Positions 52,965 to 61,986 of a stretch of 64,000 bases of DNA are shown here, piece after piece. The stretch comes from Marivita geojedonensis (GTDB lineage Bacteria; Pseudomonadota; Alphaproteobacteria; Rhodobacterales; Rhodobacteraceae). The stretch spans positions 1-64,000 of the forward strand of contig NZ_JFKC01000021.1 in the NCBI RefSeq assembly GCF_002115805.1, given 5' to 3'. Within the stretch, counting starts at the first letter, position 1. Each line of letters begins with the position of its first letter. Below the pieces are notes generated by a model that did no database searches, was not told where the DNA came from, and saw only the letters and a program-made list of their open reading frames with translations. Position numbers and translations under genes: made by a program.

Positions 52965-54113
52965 GTGTTCATTTCGAAGTTCCGATGGGTTGCACCCATC
53001 GCATTGATGCTGTCGGCATCATTTTTGGCATCCTGTGGTCTGCCCGGTGTTGGCCCGACCAAGAATCAGATCTTTGCAGGCTCGGTACAGCGCGAAGGCG
53101 ATGCGTTTGTCGTGGCTGTCAACGACCGGGTCACCCGAGCAACCGCCGTGGTGCCGGCGCTTGGATTTTCTGACACGCTGCGCCATGCAAGCATTCAGAG
53201 CGCGGACATCATCCGGCCCGGCGACACGCTCGGCCTGACGATCTGGGAAAACGTCGATGACGGCCTGCTGGCCGGCGAAGCCTCGAATGCAACCATTTTG
53301 GAAAGTGTTCAGGTGGATGGTTCTGGCTTCATCTTTGTTCCCTATGCTGGCCGGATCAAGGCAGCGGGCAACACACCCGAGGCGATCCGCCGGATCATCA
53401 CGGAAAAGCTGGAAGACCAGACACCCGATCCGCAGGTTCAGGTGCGCCGAACGGCCGGTGACGGCGCCACGGTTTCGATCCTTGGATCGGCGGGAACACA
53501 GGGTGTCTTCCCAATCACCCGACCGACGCGGACGCTGGCCTCAATGCTGGCTAGCGCGGGCGGCGTGGGCATGTCTCCGGAAATTGCACAGATCACCCTG
53601 ACGCGGGGCAATCAAAGCGAAACGATCTGGTTTGAGGATCTTTATGACAATCCCGAACTCGATATCGCGCTGCGGGATGGTGACCGTATTCTGGTGGAAG
53701 CCGATCAGCGTTCTTTCACCGCGCTTGGGGCTGCCGGATCGCAGACGCGGCTGACCTTCGACACGCGGACCCTGTCGCTCGTCGAAGCGCTGGCACAACT
53801 GGGCGGGCTGAGTCCGACGACCGCAGACCCGACCGGTGTGTTCGTCTTCCGGAACGAACCGGCCGAGATTTCGAACATTGTTCTGGGTCGCAACGATCTG
53901 GTGGGCGCACAGCGCCTGATCTACGTGCTTGACCTTACCGAGCCGAACGGCCTTTTCGTGGCACGCGATTTCCTGATCCGGGACGGCGACACAATCTACG
54001 TCACCGAAGCCCCGATCGTACAATGGAACCGGACCATCGCATCGATCACCGGTACACTTGGTGGCGCGCAGGGCCTCACGACAGCAGCGACTGGCGGAAC
54101 GCTCGGCGAGTAA
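52965..54113 (+). CDS. wza: Outer-membrane polysaccharide export lipoprotein (Wza/KpsD-like)
   Basis: 382 residues. Lipoprotein signal ending in the lipobox FLASCG. Polysaccharide export domain at about 70-160 (RPGDTLGLTIWENVDDG) and two SLBB-type domains after it (VSILGSAGTQGVFPI; SLVEALAQLGGLSP). Forms the outer-membrane channel for capsule export. GTG at 52965 with GAGGAG nine bases upstream. Six bases separate it from kpsC. No inner-membrane ABC exporter genes are in this window. Confidence 0.92.
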   Translation: MFISKFRWVAPIALMLSASFLASCGLPGVGPTKNQIFAGSVQREGDAFVVAVNDRVTRATAVVPALGFSDTLRHASIQSADIIRPGDTLGLTIWENVDDGLLAGEASNATILESVQVDGSGFIFVPYAGRIKAAGNTPEAIRRIITEKLEDQTPDPQVQVRRTAGDGATVSILGSAGTQGVFPITRPTRTLASMLASAGGVGMSPEIAQITLTRGNQSETIWFEDLYDNPELDIALRDGDRILVEADQRSFTALGAAGSQTRLTFDTRTLSLVEALAQLGGLSPTTADPTGVFVFRNEPAEISNIVLGRNDLVGAQRLIYVLDLTEPNGLFVARDFLIRDGDTIYVTEAPIVQWNRTIASITGTLGGAQGLTTAATGGTLGE

Positions 54114-54119
54114 TCCGGA

Positions 54120-56144
54120 GTGTCGCCCCAAGACACGTTGCAGCCTGCCGGAGAGAACTCTCTCCGGCGGCTTTGCGTTTACAATACCGGGTTTCTGACC
54201 CAAGCCCGGATCAAACGCATTCTGGCACTGGCAGGCTGGCAGGTGTCGATAGGCCGACCGTCCGGTGACGACTGGGTCGGTGTCTGGGGCAATGTGCCAA
54301 GTGCCCAGCGCGGTGTGTCGGTGGCTGAGGGCCGGGATGCCCCGGTCTTGCGGGTAGAAGACGCCTTCCTACGGTCCCTCCGCCCCGGTCGGGTTGCGCA
54401 GGAGCCACCGTTGGGGCTTCTGCTGGATCAGACCGGGCTGCATTTCGATGCGTCCCGCCCCTCGGATCTGGAAACACTGCTGATCCTGGACCCGCTGGAT
54501 GACGCAGCATTGCTGGCCCAGGCCCGAACCGAGATGACCCGACTGCGCGATCTGCGTCTGTCGAAATACAGTGCTTACGATCCACAGCTGAGCCTGCCAG
54601 AGCCGGGATATGTTCTGGTCCTTGATCAGGTCGAAGGCGATGCGTCTGTTCTGGCATCGGTTGCTGGCCCCGACATGGCAAGAGCGCGGTTTGCCGAGAT
54701 GCTCTATTATGCCCAGACAGAGCACCCCGGTGCCCGCATCCTGATCCGGACGCACCCGGAAACCAGTGCAGGGAAACGGTTGGGGCACTACACCCCCGAA
54801 CAGGGACAGGGGCGGATTTCCTTCATTGATGCAGAGCTTGCTCCAATGGACCTGCTGGAAGGTGCAATCGCGGTCTACACCCTGTCGTCGCAGATGGGGT
54901 TCGAGGCCATTCTCGCCGGGCACAAGCCAAGGGTTTTTGGCACGCCGTTCTACGCGGGGTGGGGCCTGACCGAGGATGAACACCAATTCATACGCCGGCA
55001 GCGCAGCCTCACGCGGACGCAATTGTTTGCCGGGGCGATGATGAAATTTCCGGTGTGGTACGACCCTTATGAGGATCGGCTTTGCGATCTGGGTCGGGTG
55101 ATCGACACGCTCGCCGCTACACGTCGCGCCTGGACTGAAGACCGGAATGGATGGGTTGGGCACAACATCCGCCAATGGAAACGGCCGCATATGCAGGCAT
55201 TGTTCGGACAGCACAAACCGATGCGGTTTTGCAGGAATGTTCCGTCCGACACCCCGAAGCTCATGTCGTGGGGCGCCTCGGAAAAAGGTGCGCCCTGGCG
55301 CGTGGAGGACGGATTCCTGAGATCGCGGGGATTAGGTGCAGAACTGACCCCGCCCTTGTCTTTGGTTCTGGACGATATCGGGATTTACTACGATCCATCT
55401 CGTCCCTCGCGCCTGGAAATGCTGATCAGGCAAAGCGTATCGCTTCCTGAATATGCTCAGATCCGCGCGCGCCGCTTGATTGACAGGATCGTGGCGGCTG
55501 GTGTGACGAAATACGCCGCAGGACAGGAACACGCGCCACTCCCTGACCCAGAGGGGCGACCGGTCATTCTTGTTCCCGGTCAGGTCGAAGACGATGCCTC
55601 GGTCATTCTGGGAAGCCCGGAACTCAAGTCCAATGCCGCCCTGTTGGCACGCGTGCGGGATGCCAATGCGGACGCGATGATCCTGTATAAGCCCCATCCC
55701 GATGTTGTTGCCGGACTTCGGCCCGGTTCGGTCGAAACCCCTGAACGCTGGGCAGACCATATCGTGCCGGATCATTCCATGGCATCGCTGCTTGAGCAGG
55801 TGGATGCGGTCTGGACCATGACTTCACTCACCGGGTTCGAGGCCCTTCTGCGCGGCGTTCCCGTTACGACGCTTGGTGTACCCTTCTACGCGGGGTGGGG
55901 ATTGACGACCGATCTGTGCCCGATCCCGGACCACCGCGATCAGATGGTGCGCCTGGAGCAAATGGTGCACGCGGCTCTGATCGACTATCCGCGCTATTAC
56001 GATCCCGTCACCCGCCAGCCCTGCCCGGTCGAGGTTGCGCTGGACCGGCTGATTTCGGGAAAGACGGCGCAACCGTCATCCCTGCGACTGCTCGCAAAAG
56101 CGCAAGGGCTTCTGGCAAGCTATTCCTGGATCTGGCGGCGCTGA
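54120..56144 (+). CDS. kpsC: Capsule polysaccharide biosynthesis protein KpsC, duplicated domains
   Basis: 674 residues in two homologous halves: each has a diagnostic segment, FGTPFYAGWGLTEDE (about 275) and LGVPFYAGWGLTTD (about 585), and a matching LSKYSAYD/VTKYAAG region. KpsC is a dual beta-Kdo transferase that, with KpsS, makes the poly-Kdo linker. GTG start at 54120, directly after wza. Its last 25 bases overlap the 3' end of ribD on the other strand. Confidence 0.9.
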   Translation: MSPQDTLQPAGENSLRRLCVYNTGFLTQARIKRILALAGWQVSIGRPSGDDWVGVWGNVPSAQRGVSVAEGRDAPVLRVEDAFLRSLRPGRVAQEPPLGLLLDQTGLHFDASRPSDLETLLILDPLDDAALLAQARTEMTRLRDLRLSKYSAYDPQLSLPEPGYVLVLDQVEGDASVLASVAGPDMARARFAEMLYYAQTEHPGARILIRTHPETSAGKRLGHYTPEQGQGRISFIDAELAPMDLLEGAIAVYTLSSQMGFEAILAGHKPRVFGTPFYAGWGLTEDEHQFIRRQRSLTRTQLFAGAMMKFPVWYDPYEDRLCDLGRVIDTLAATRRAWTEDRNGWVGHNIRQWKRPHMQALFGQHKPMRFCRNVPSDTPKLMSWGASEKGAPWRVEDGFLRSRGLGAELTPPLSLVLDDIGIYYDPSRPSRLEMLIRQSVSLPEYAQIRARRLIDRIVAAGVTKYAAGQEHAPLPDPEGRPVILVPGQVEDDASVILGSPELKSNAALLARVRDANADAMILYKPHPDVVAGLRPGSVETPERWADHIVPDHSMASLLEQVDAVWTMTSLTGFEALLRGVPVTTLGVPFYAGWGLTTDLCPIPDHRDQMVRLEQMVHAALIDYPRYYDPVTRQPCPVEVALDRLISGKTAQPSSLRLLAKAQGLLASYSWIWRR

Positions 56145-57232
56145 CGCGTCCAGCTTTGCACGACATCGTCCCCAATCCGCCGGACAGCCCGCAGGGCAAA
56201 TCGCGGCGCATCTGTCAGACGGTCGAGGCCAAGTGCACCAAGCGCGGGGCGCCCCTCAGCACCGATAATCACACCGCCCATGTGCAGCTCGAGCCGATCA
56301 ACAACATCGGCAGCAAGAAGGCTTGCCGCCAACTCTCCGCCACCTTCACAGAATACGCGGGTCAAGCCCTGCCGACCCAGCGTCTGCATCATCGCCGGGA
56401 TATCGATCTGTCGACCTTCCAGGGGTACCTGAAGGAGTTTCGCCTCAGCGTTTTGCCACGCGGCTTTGTGCTCTTCATGGGCATCAGCCGCATGGCAAAG
56501 CCAGACCGGTGCCGTCGAAGTGGTGCGGGCAAGCTGGCTGTTGTGTGGCAAATCAAGCCGTCTTGAAACAACGATCCGCACCGGTTGCTGCGGTACATCC
56601 AGACCGCGTACCGTCAACAGCGGATCGTCCGCCCGGACCGTTCCCGCACCGACCATCACAGCGTCATGCGACGCGCGCAGCTGATGAACATAGGCCCGCG
56701 TTTCCGGGCCGGTGATCCACTGGCTGTCACCATTGGCGGTGGCTATGCGCCCGTCGAGGCTGGTCGCGAGCTTGAGAGTCACCAATGGGCGGCCTTCCGC
56801 GACACGGGTGAAAAAACCCGCATGATCTTCGGCGGCCGCCTCGTCACCGATCCCGGTGACAACTTCGATCCCGGCCTCGCGCAGCTTGGCAAACCCCTGC
56901 CCCGAAACGCGTGGGTCGGTATCCGCAAAGGGTGCCACGACGCGGGCGACACCGGCAGAGATCAGGGCATCCGTGCAGGGCGGTGTCTGGCCCTGGTGGG
57001 CGCAGGGTTCCAGAGTGACATAGGCCGTGGCACCGCGCGCCTTCGCCCCAGCCTGAGCAAGCGCCTGAGGTTCTGCGTGAGGCCGTCCGCCCGGTTGCGT
57101 CCAGCCTTCGCCAACAATCCTGCCGTCGCTGACAATGACGCATCCTACGGCCGGATTGGGCCAGGTATTACCCAATACGCGTCGGCCCAGGTCCAACGCG
57201 CGGTCCATATGGCGCGCATCATCCGGGCACAT
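56120..57232 (-). CDS. ribD: Bifunctional riboflavin deaminase/reductase RibD
   Basis: 370 residues. The N-terminal deaminase domain has the zinc motifs HAEPQAL and LEPCAHQGQTPPC. The C-terminal reductase domain (about 150-360) begins VTLKLATSLDGRIATANGDSQWITG. Acts on the pyrimidine intermediate of riboflavin synthesis. Starts nine bases after nrdR, so the two form an operon. The 3' end overlaps kpsC by 25 bp. Confidence 0.96.
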   Translation of the reverse strand: MCPDDARHMDRALDLGRRVLGNTWPNPAVGCVIVSDGRIVGEGWTQPGGRPHAEPQALAQAGAKARGATAYVTLEPCAHQGQTPPCTDALISAGVARVVAPFADTDPRVSGQGFAKLREAGIEVVTGIGDEAAAEDHAGFFTRVAEGRPLVTLKLATSLDGRIATANGDSQWITGPETRAYVHQLRASHDAVMVGAGTVRADDPLLTVRGLDVPQQPVRIVVSRRLDLPHNSQLARTTSTAPVWLCHAADAHEEHKAAWQNAEAKLLQVPLEGRQIDIPAMMQTLGRQGLTRVFCEGGGELAASLLAADVVDRLELHMGGVIIGAEGRPALGALGLDRLTDAPRFALRAVRRIGDDVVQSWTRQRRQIQE

Positions 57233-57241
57233 CAGACAGGG

Positions 57242-57718
57242 TCACTCTTCCGGTTTGGGCTTGTCTTTGTCCGGACGCAGTTCACTGACGAACTTGTCGA
57301 AATCATCAGCTTCCTGGAAATTCTTGTACACGCTTGCAAATCGCACGTAGGCCACGGTGTCGATCCGGGCGAGCGTTTCCATGACAATCTCGCCGATCTG
57401 TTTGGACGGAATGTCGGTTTCACCAAGGCTTTCCAGACGCCGCACAATCCCGGAAATCATCTGATCGATGCGTTCAGGATCGAGGGGTCGCTTCTGCAAC
57501 GCTATGCGAATGGAGCGTTCGAGCTTGTCGCGGTCGAAATCCTCGCGCCGCCCGTTTGATTTGATGACAACGAGGTCACGCAGCTGGACCCGTTCGTAGG
57601 TCGTGAAACGGCCACCGCAGGCCGGGCAAAAGCGTCTGCGCCGGATGGCGACATGGTCCTCTGCGGGACGACTGTCTTTCACCTGTGAATCGATATTTCC
57701 GCAAAACGGGCAGCGCAT
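57242..57718 (-). CDS. nrdR: Transcriptional repressor NrdR
   Basis: 158 residues. Zinc ribbon [17 protein letters not shown] with [12 protein letters not shown], followed by the ATP-cone ([16 protein letters not shown]). It represses ribonucleotide reductase genes according to ATP/dATP. The ATG at 57718 gives the invariant MRCPFC start and has GAGGGG upstream. A perfect DnaA box lies 51 bp upstream. Confidence 0.97.
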   Translation of the reverse strand: MRCPFCGNIDSQVKDSRPAEDHVAIRRRRFCPACGGRFTTYERVQLRDLVVIKSNGRREDFDRDKLERSIRIALQKRPLDPERIDQMISGIVRRLESLGETDIPSKQIGEIVMETLARIDTVAYVRFASVYKNFQEADDFDKFVSELRPDKDKPKPEE

Positions 57719-57769
57719 TGGCCGTTCCCCTCTTTTTCGTCTCTGCCTCTGACTGTGGGTTTTTCCCAC

Positions 57770-57778
57770 TTATCCACA
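57770..57778 (+). promoter_or_regulatory. DnaA box upstream of nrdR
   Basis: TTATCCACA, a perfect match to the bacterial DnaA box. It lies inside an interrupted dyad (CTGTGG at 57754-57759 with CCACAG at 57774-57779) and next to a GTGGG-TTTTT-CCCAC hairpin. It may couple nrdR expression to DnaA activity. A single box is not an origin. Confidence 0.5.
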
Positions 57779-57918
57779 GCCACTATAGGTGAGCCGCGAA
57801 GTTTTGGGTAGAGGGGAATTCAGAGCGCAAATTGTGGTGGTGCGAATACATCATCCGGCAATGTCTGCGTGGCTGAGGGCACAAGACGGCGCACCAAAAA
57901 GCGTTGAGGCCGTGGAAG

Positions 57919-58323
57919 TTAGGCCAGATGCGCCGCTACGCGCCGGGTATGCGGCGCGGTCCGATGTTCAAACAGATAGATGCCCTGCCATGTCCCCAGG
58001 GCCAGGCGACCGTTGTTCACCGGAATGGACAGACTGACCGGCAGCATCGCTGCCTTGATGTGGGCGGGCATGTCGTCCGGCCCCTCATATGTGTGGGTCA
58101 GATATGACATCGACGGGTCGCTGGTCGGCGGAACAAGCCGATGGAAGAACTCGGTCAGGTCCGTCCGCACTTCGGGGTCCGCGTTTTCCTGGATCAGCAG
58201 GCTTGCAGATGTGTGCTGAACGAAAAGAGTCAGAAGGCCTGACCCGGAGACCCAGTCCGCCACCTCGCGCGTGAATTCGTAAAGGCCGGGGCCGCTTGTG
58301 TGAATCTGAAAGGTGGTCTGCAT
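57919..58323 (-). CDS. YjbQ-family protein (secondary thiamine-phosphate synthase type)
   Basis: 134 residues, single UPF0047/YjbQ domain: LFVQHTSASLLIQENADPEV and LALGTWQGIYLFEHR are the two signatures. Some members show weak thiamine phosphate synthase activity; the physiological role is unclear. ATG at 58323. Single-gene unit; divergent from the dienelactone hydrolase-like gene. Confidence 0.93.
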   Translation of the reverse strand: MQTTFQIHTSGPGLYEFTREVADWVSGSGLLTLFVQHTSASLLIQENADPEVRTDLTEFFHRLVPPTSDPSMSYLTHTYEGPDDMPAHIKAAMLPVSLSIPVNNGRLALGTWQGIYLFEHRTAPHTRRVAAHLA

Positions 58324-58419
58324 ATTTACCGACTTCCCGTGGAGGTGGGGCGGACTATCTTTTTTGCATCCACATAAGGCCGCCTCAAGCCTGAAGATGG
58401 ACTCACAGGGAGTATTTCA

Positions 58420-59325
58420 ATGAACGAGATTACGCCACCGAAACGAATGACGGCCAAGGACTTCGATCAGGAGCTGCTTGAGCTGTACGACTTCTACGCG
58501 CACGGCCAGATCACCAAGCGCGAATTCCTTGACCGTGCCGGCAAATTCGCAGTCGGAGGGCTTACGGCAGCGGCGCTGCTCGGAATGTTGTCCCCGAACT
58601 ACGCACTTGCACAGCAGATCAATTTCAATGATCCGGATATCACACCGGAATATATCACCTATCCGTCCCCGAACGGGCATGGCGACGTGCGGGGTTACCT
58701 GGTGAAACCAGCCAATCTGACGGGTCCTGCGCCAGCGGTTGTCGTCATTCACGAAAACCGGGGGCTGAACCCGTATATCGAAGACGTCGCCCGCCGCGTG
58801 GCAAAGGCGGGTTTCATTGCACTTGCTCCGGATGGGTTGAGCAGTGTGGGCGGCTATCCCGGCAACGATGCGGAAGGTCGAGAGCTCCAGAGAACCGTCG
58901 ATGGCGAGAAACTCATGAACGACTTCTTCGCCGCCTACGAATTCATGGCCGGTCACAGCGACACGACCGGAAAAGTCGGATGCGTCGGCTTCTGCTACGG
59001 TGGCGGTGTCTGCAATGCGATGGCAGTCGCCTATCCCGAACTGGGTGCTTCAGTCCCATTCTACGGTCGTCAGGCAAGAGCGGAAGACGTTCCCAAGATT
59101 CAGGCACCGCTGCTGCTGCAGTACGCAGAGCTTGATGAACGCATCAACGAAGGGTGGCCGGCGTATGAGGCCGCGCTGAAAGAGCACGGCAAAACTCACA
59201 CGGCGCATATCTATCCCGGTGTGAACCACGGGTTCCACAACGACAGTACCCCACGATACGATGAGACGGCTGCAGAACTGGCATGGGATCGAACGATCAC
59301 GTTCTTCAACCAACACCTTGTCTGA
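58420..59325 (+). CDS. Exported dienelactone hydrolase-family protein
   Basis: 301 residues. An N-terminal cytoplasmic-like stretch is followed by a Tat-type signal ([20 protein letters not shown]) and an alpha/beta hydrolase domain. The catalytic Cys is in GFCYGGGV, with Asp and His near LDERINEGW and GVNHGF. The signal begins unusually late (about residue 35), as in other members of this exported subgroup. Substrate unknown. Confidence 0.88.
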   Translation: MNEITPPKRMTAKDFDQELLELYDFYAHGQITKREFLDRAGKFAVGGLTAAALLGMLSPNYALAQQINFNDPDITPEYITYPSPNGHGDVRGYLVKPANLTGPAPAVVVIHENRGLNPYIEDVARRVAKAGFIALAPDGLSSVGGYPGNDAEGRELQRTVDGEKLMNDFFAAYEFMAGHSDTTGKVGCVGFCYGGGVCNAMAVAYPELGASVPFYGRQARAEDVPKIQAPLLLQYAELDERINEGWPAYEAALKEHGKTHTAHIYPGVNHGFHNDSTPRYDETAAELAWDRTITFFNQHLV

Positions 59326-59363
59326 CGCTTAACGACCGCCCCGTTGGTCGATGTTCGTGCCTG

Positions 59364-59588
59364 TCAGGCTTTCCGCAAAACGGCTTTCAACACCAAAAGA
59401 AGCCAAGGGAAGCCATGGAACAGGAAATCGAAAACATCAATGGGGCGGCTCATGTCACCTGCGAAAAGCATCTTCAGCTTCTCCCAGACATGAGACTCGG
59501 GGAAAAACGGTGCGAGGCCAAGTGTTGCACAGGCGAGCAGAAGAAGCGTCCAAGACGTACTATCAAGGATGTTACGCAAGTGCGTCAT
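59364..59588 (-). CDS. Small conserved membrane protein
   Basis: 74 residues with two TM segments (SWTLLLLACATLGLAPFF and FHGFPWLLLVLKAVL) around WEKLKMLFAGDMSRPIDVFD. The pattern resembles short hypothetical proteins of Rhodobacteraceae; I know no function. ATG at 59588 with GAGGTG upstream. It follows hlyU by 21 bp and is probably the last gene of the dnaG-rpoD-hlyU unit. Confidence 0.72.
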   Translation of the reverse strand: MTHLRNILDSTSWTLLLLACATLGLAPFFPESHVWEKLKMLFAGDMSRPIDVFDFLFHGFPWLLLVLKAVLRKA

Positions 59589-59609
59589 TCGACACCTCAA
59601 TCTGCAACA

Positions 59610-59888
59610 TCACCGGAAGATCGTATCGCCCTGCTGATCCACGAGCATACGCGCCTTGTTGACGGATGCTGAGGCGGCTTCGTCGAAGCTCTGCAGCGTG
59701 TCAGCCCGCATCATGAAATGTGATTTGAGCTCTCCATCGATCTCTTTCTCGATGCGCGCGCCAATGCGCCACGTCGACCCTTCTTTCACCGGTTCGGCGT
59801 AGATGGTGTAGCCATTGTGTGTCTCGGCGGGCGCTGAAGGCGGTGAGCTTCCACCGCCTCCGCCAAAGAGTTTCTTGAGAAAGGACAT
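59610..59888 (-). CDS. hlyU: HlyU-family protein
   Basis: 92 residues. HlyU domain (about 25-90: HNGYTIYAEPVKEGSTWRIG, then MMRADTLQSFDEAASASV). HlyU in Vibrio is a regulator, but in alphaproteobacteria the role is not established. The glycine-rich start (KKLFGGGGGSS) is typical of the family. It begins three bases after the rpoD stop, so it is cotranscribed. Confidence 0.85.
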   Translation of the reverse strand: MSFLKKLFGGGGGSSPPSAPAETHNGYTIYAEPVKEGSTWRIGARIEKEIDGELKSHFMMRADTLQSFDEAASASVNKARMLVDQQGDTIFR

Positions 59889-59891
59889 GCC

Positions 59892-61874
59892 TTACTGGTC
59901 CAGGAAGCTGCGCAGTTTGCGGGACCGGCTTGGGTGCTTGAGCTTGCGCAGCGCCTTTGCTTCGATCTGACGGATCCGTTCGCGGGTCACGCTGAACTGC
60001 TGACCTACCTCTTCCAGCGTGTGGTCGGTGTTCATCCCGATACCGAAACGCATCCGCAGAACCCGTTCCTCGCGCGGAGTAAGCGACGACAGAACGCGTG
60101 TCGTGGTTTCCTTGAGGTTTTCCTGAATGGCGCTGTCCAAAGGCAGCACGGCATTCTTGTCCTCGATGAAATCACCGAGCTGGCTGTCTTCCTCATCACC
60201 GATAGGCGTTTCAAGGCTGATCGGTTCCTTGGCGATCTTCATCACCTTGCGGACCTTCTCAAGCGGCATCTGCAGCTTTTCGGCCAGCTCTTCCGGCGTC
60301 GGCTCGCGGCCGATTTCGTGCAGCATCTGGCGACCGGTGCGGACCAGTTTGTTGATCGTTTCGATCATGTGCACCGGAATACGGATGGTGCGCGCCTGAT
60401 CCGCGATGGAGCGGGTGATTGCCTGACGGATCCACCATGTCGCGTAAGTGGAGAACTTGTAACCACGGCGGTATTCGAACTTGTCGACCGCCTTCATCAG
60501 GCCAATGTTGCCTTCCTGGATAAGGTCGAGGAACTGCAGACCGCGGTTGGTGTATTTCTTGGCGATGGAGATCACGAGACGCAGGTTCGCCTCGACCATC
60601 TCTTTCTTGGCCTGACGGGCTTCTTTTTCGCCCTTCTGGACCTGTGCCACAATGCGGCGGAATTCGCTGATGTCGAGGCCCACATACTGCCCAACCTGCG
60701 CCATGTCGGCACGCAGTTCTTCGGCCTTGCCGAGCGAGCGTTCAATGAACATCTGCCAGCCGCGACCCGACTTTTCGGCCATTTCGTCCAGCCAGTTCGG
60801 GTCAAGCTCGCGACCGCGATACGCGTCGATGAATTCGCGGCGGTTGATGCGGGCCTGGTCGGCCAGCTTCACCATTGAAGAGTCGATCGACATGATGCGC
60901 TTGTTGATGCCGTAAAGCTGGTCAATCAGCGCCTCGATGCGGTTGTTGTGCAGGTGGAGTTCATTCACCAGTTCCACGATCTCGGACCGCAGCTTCTGAT
61001 AGCGCTCTTCATCCGCATCGCTGAACGATCCATCCTCATTCAGAGTGGCCGAAATCCGGCTGTCCTGCATGCTGGACAGCTCTTCATAGTCCTGTGCGAT
61101 GCGATCCAGCGTTTCGAGAACACGCGGTTTGAGCGCCGTTTCCATCGCTGCAAGCGACATGTTCGCCTGTTCGTCGTCTTCGTCATCATCGTCACGGGCA
61201 ATCGGGTTGCCGTCTGCATCAAGTTCCTGCGTATCTTCAGACTTCCTGTCGGAAGGCGCATCACTGTCGCTGACAACGGGCGCGGCAACCTCTTCTTCAT
61301 CGCCCATCTGGTTGCCGAAGGTGGTCTCGAGATCGATTACGTCGCGCAGCAGGATGTCTTCACTCAGAAGTTCCTCCCGCCAGATTGTGATGGCCTGAAA
61401 AGTCAGTGGGCTTTCGCAAAGCCCGGCGATCATCGTGTTGCGGCCGGCTTCGATCCGCTTCGCAATGGCGATTTCACCTTCGCGGCTGAGCAGTTCAACG
61501 CTGCCCATTTCGCGCAGATACATGCGCACCGGATCGTCTGTCCGGTCCAGCTTTTCGGTTGTGCCCGAGGATAGAGTGATTTCACCCGGCTTCTGAGTCT
61601 GGACAAGGTCGGTTGTGCCCTTGTCGTCATCGTCGGACTCTTCGTCTTCCTCGGTAACCTGAATGCCCATTTCAGAGAGCATCGACATCACGTCTTCGAT
61701 CTGGTCGGAACTGACCTGATCCGGCGGCAGCACTTCGTTCAGCTGATCGTATGTGATGTAGCCGCGTTCCCGGGCGTCGGCGATCATCTTCTTGACCGCG
61801 GCCTGGCTCATATCGAGGCTGACATCTTCCTCGCGGTCTTCGGTCTTGGCGTCGTCGTTATCTTTGGCGGCCAT
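59892..61874 (-). CDS. rpoD: RNA polymerase primary sigma factor (sigma-70)
   Basis: 660 residues. Region 1.1 (about 25-80), an acidic stretch ([12 protein letters not shown]), region 1.2 ([21 protein letters not shown]), a long non-conserved insert, region 2 with [17 protein letters not shown], region 3, and region 4.2 with [27 protein letters not shown] are all present. The ATG at 61874 gives the expected MAAKDNDD start. It lies downstream of dnaG with its own 112-bp leader and upstream of hlyU. Confidence 0.98.
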   Translation of the reverse strand: MAAKDNDDAKTEDREEDVSLDMSQAAVKKMIADARERGYITYDQLNEVLPPDQVSSDQIEDVMSMLSEMGIQVTEEDEESDDDDKGTTDLVQTQKPGEITLSSGTTEKLDRTDDPVRMYLREMGSVELLSREGEIAIAKRIEAGRNTMIAGLCESPLTFQAITIWREELLSEDILLRDVIDLETTFGNQMGDEEEVAAPVVSDSDAPSDRKSEDTQELDADGNPIARDDDDEDDEQANMSLAAMETALKPRVLETLDRIAQDYEELSSMQDSRISATLNEDGSFSDADEERYQKLRSEIVELVNELHLHNNRIEALIDQLYGINKRIMSIDSSMVKLADQARINRREFIDAYRGRELDPNWLDEMAEKSGRGWQMFIERSLGKAEELRADMAQVGQYVGLDISEFRRIVAQVQKGEKEARQAKKEMVEANLRLVISIAKKYTNRGLQFLDLIQEGNIGLMKAVDKFEYRRGYKFSTYATWWIRQAITRSIADQARTIRIPVHMIETINKLVRTGRQMLHEIGREPTPEELAEKLQMPLEKVRKVMKIAKEPISLETPIGDEEDSQLGDFIEDKNAVLPLDSAIQENLKETTTRVLSSLTPREERVLRMRFGIGMNTDHTLEEVGQQFSVTRERIRQIEAKALRKLKHPSRSRKLRSFLDQ

Positions 61875-61986
61875 GGATGCTCCTGTCGAGGCGGGGCGAT
61901 TCGTTTGACCCGAATCATTAGCGCGAATTAGTGATTCGCACACCCGTTTACCCTGTTTCGTTTACGCTTTCCTTAGCAAAACACCG

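Noticed and set aside
57770-57778. Replication origin
   Set aside because: Only one DnaA box and no AT-rich unwinding region or dnaA/dnaN/parAB genes nearby.
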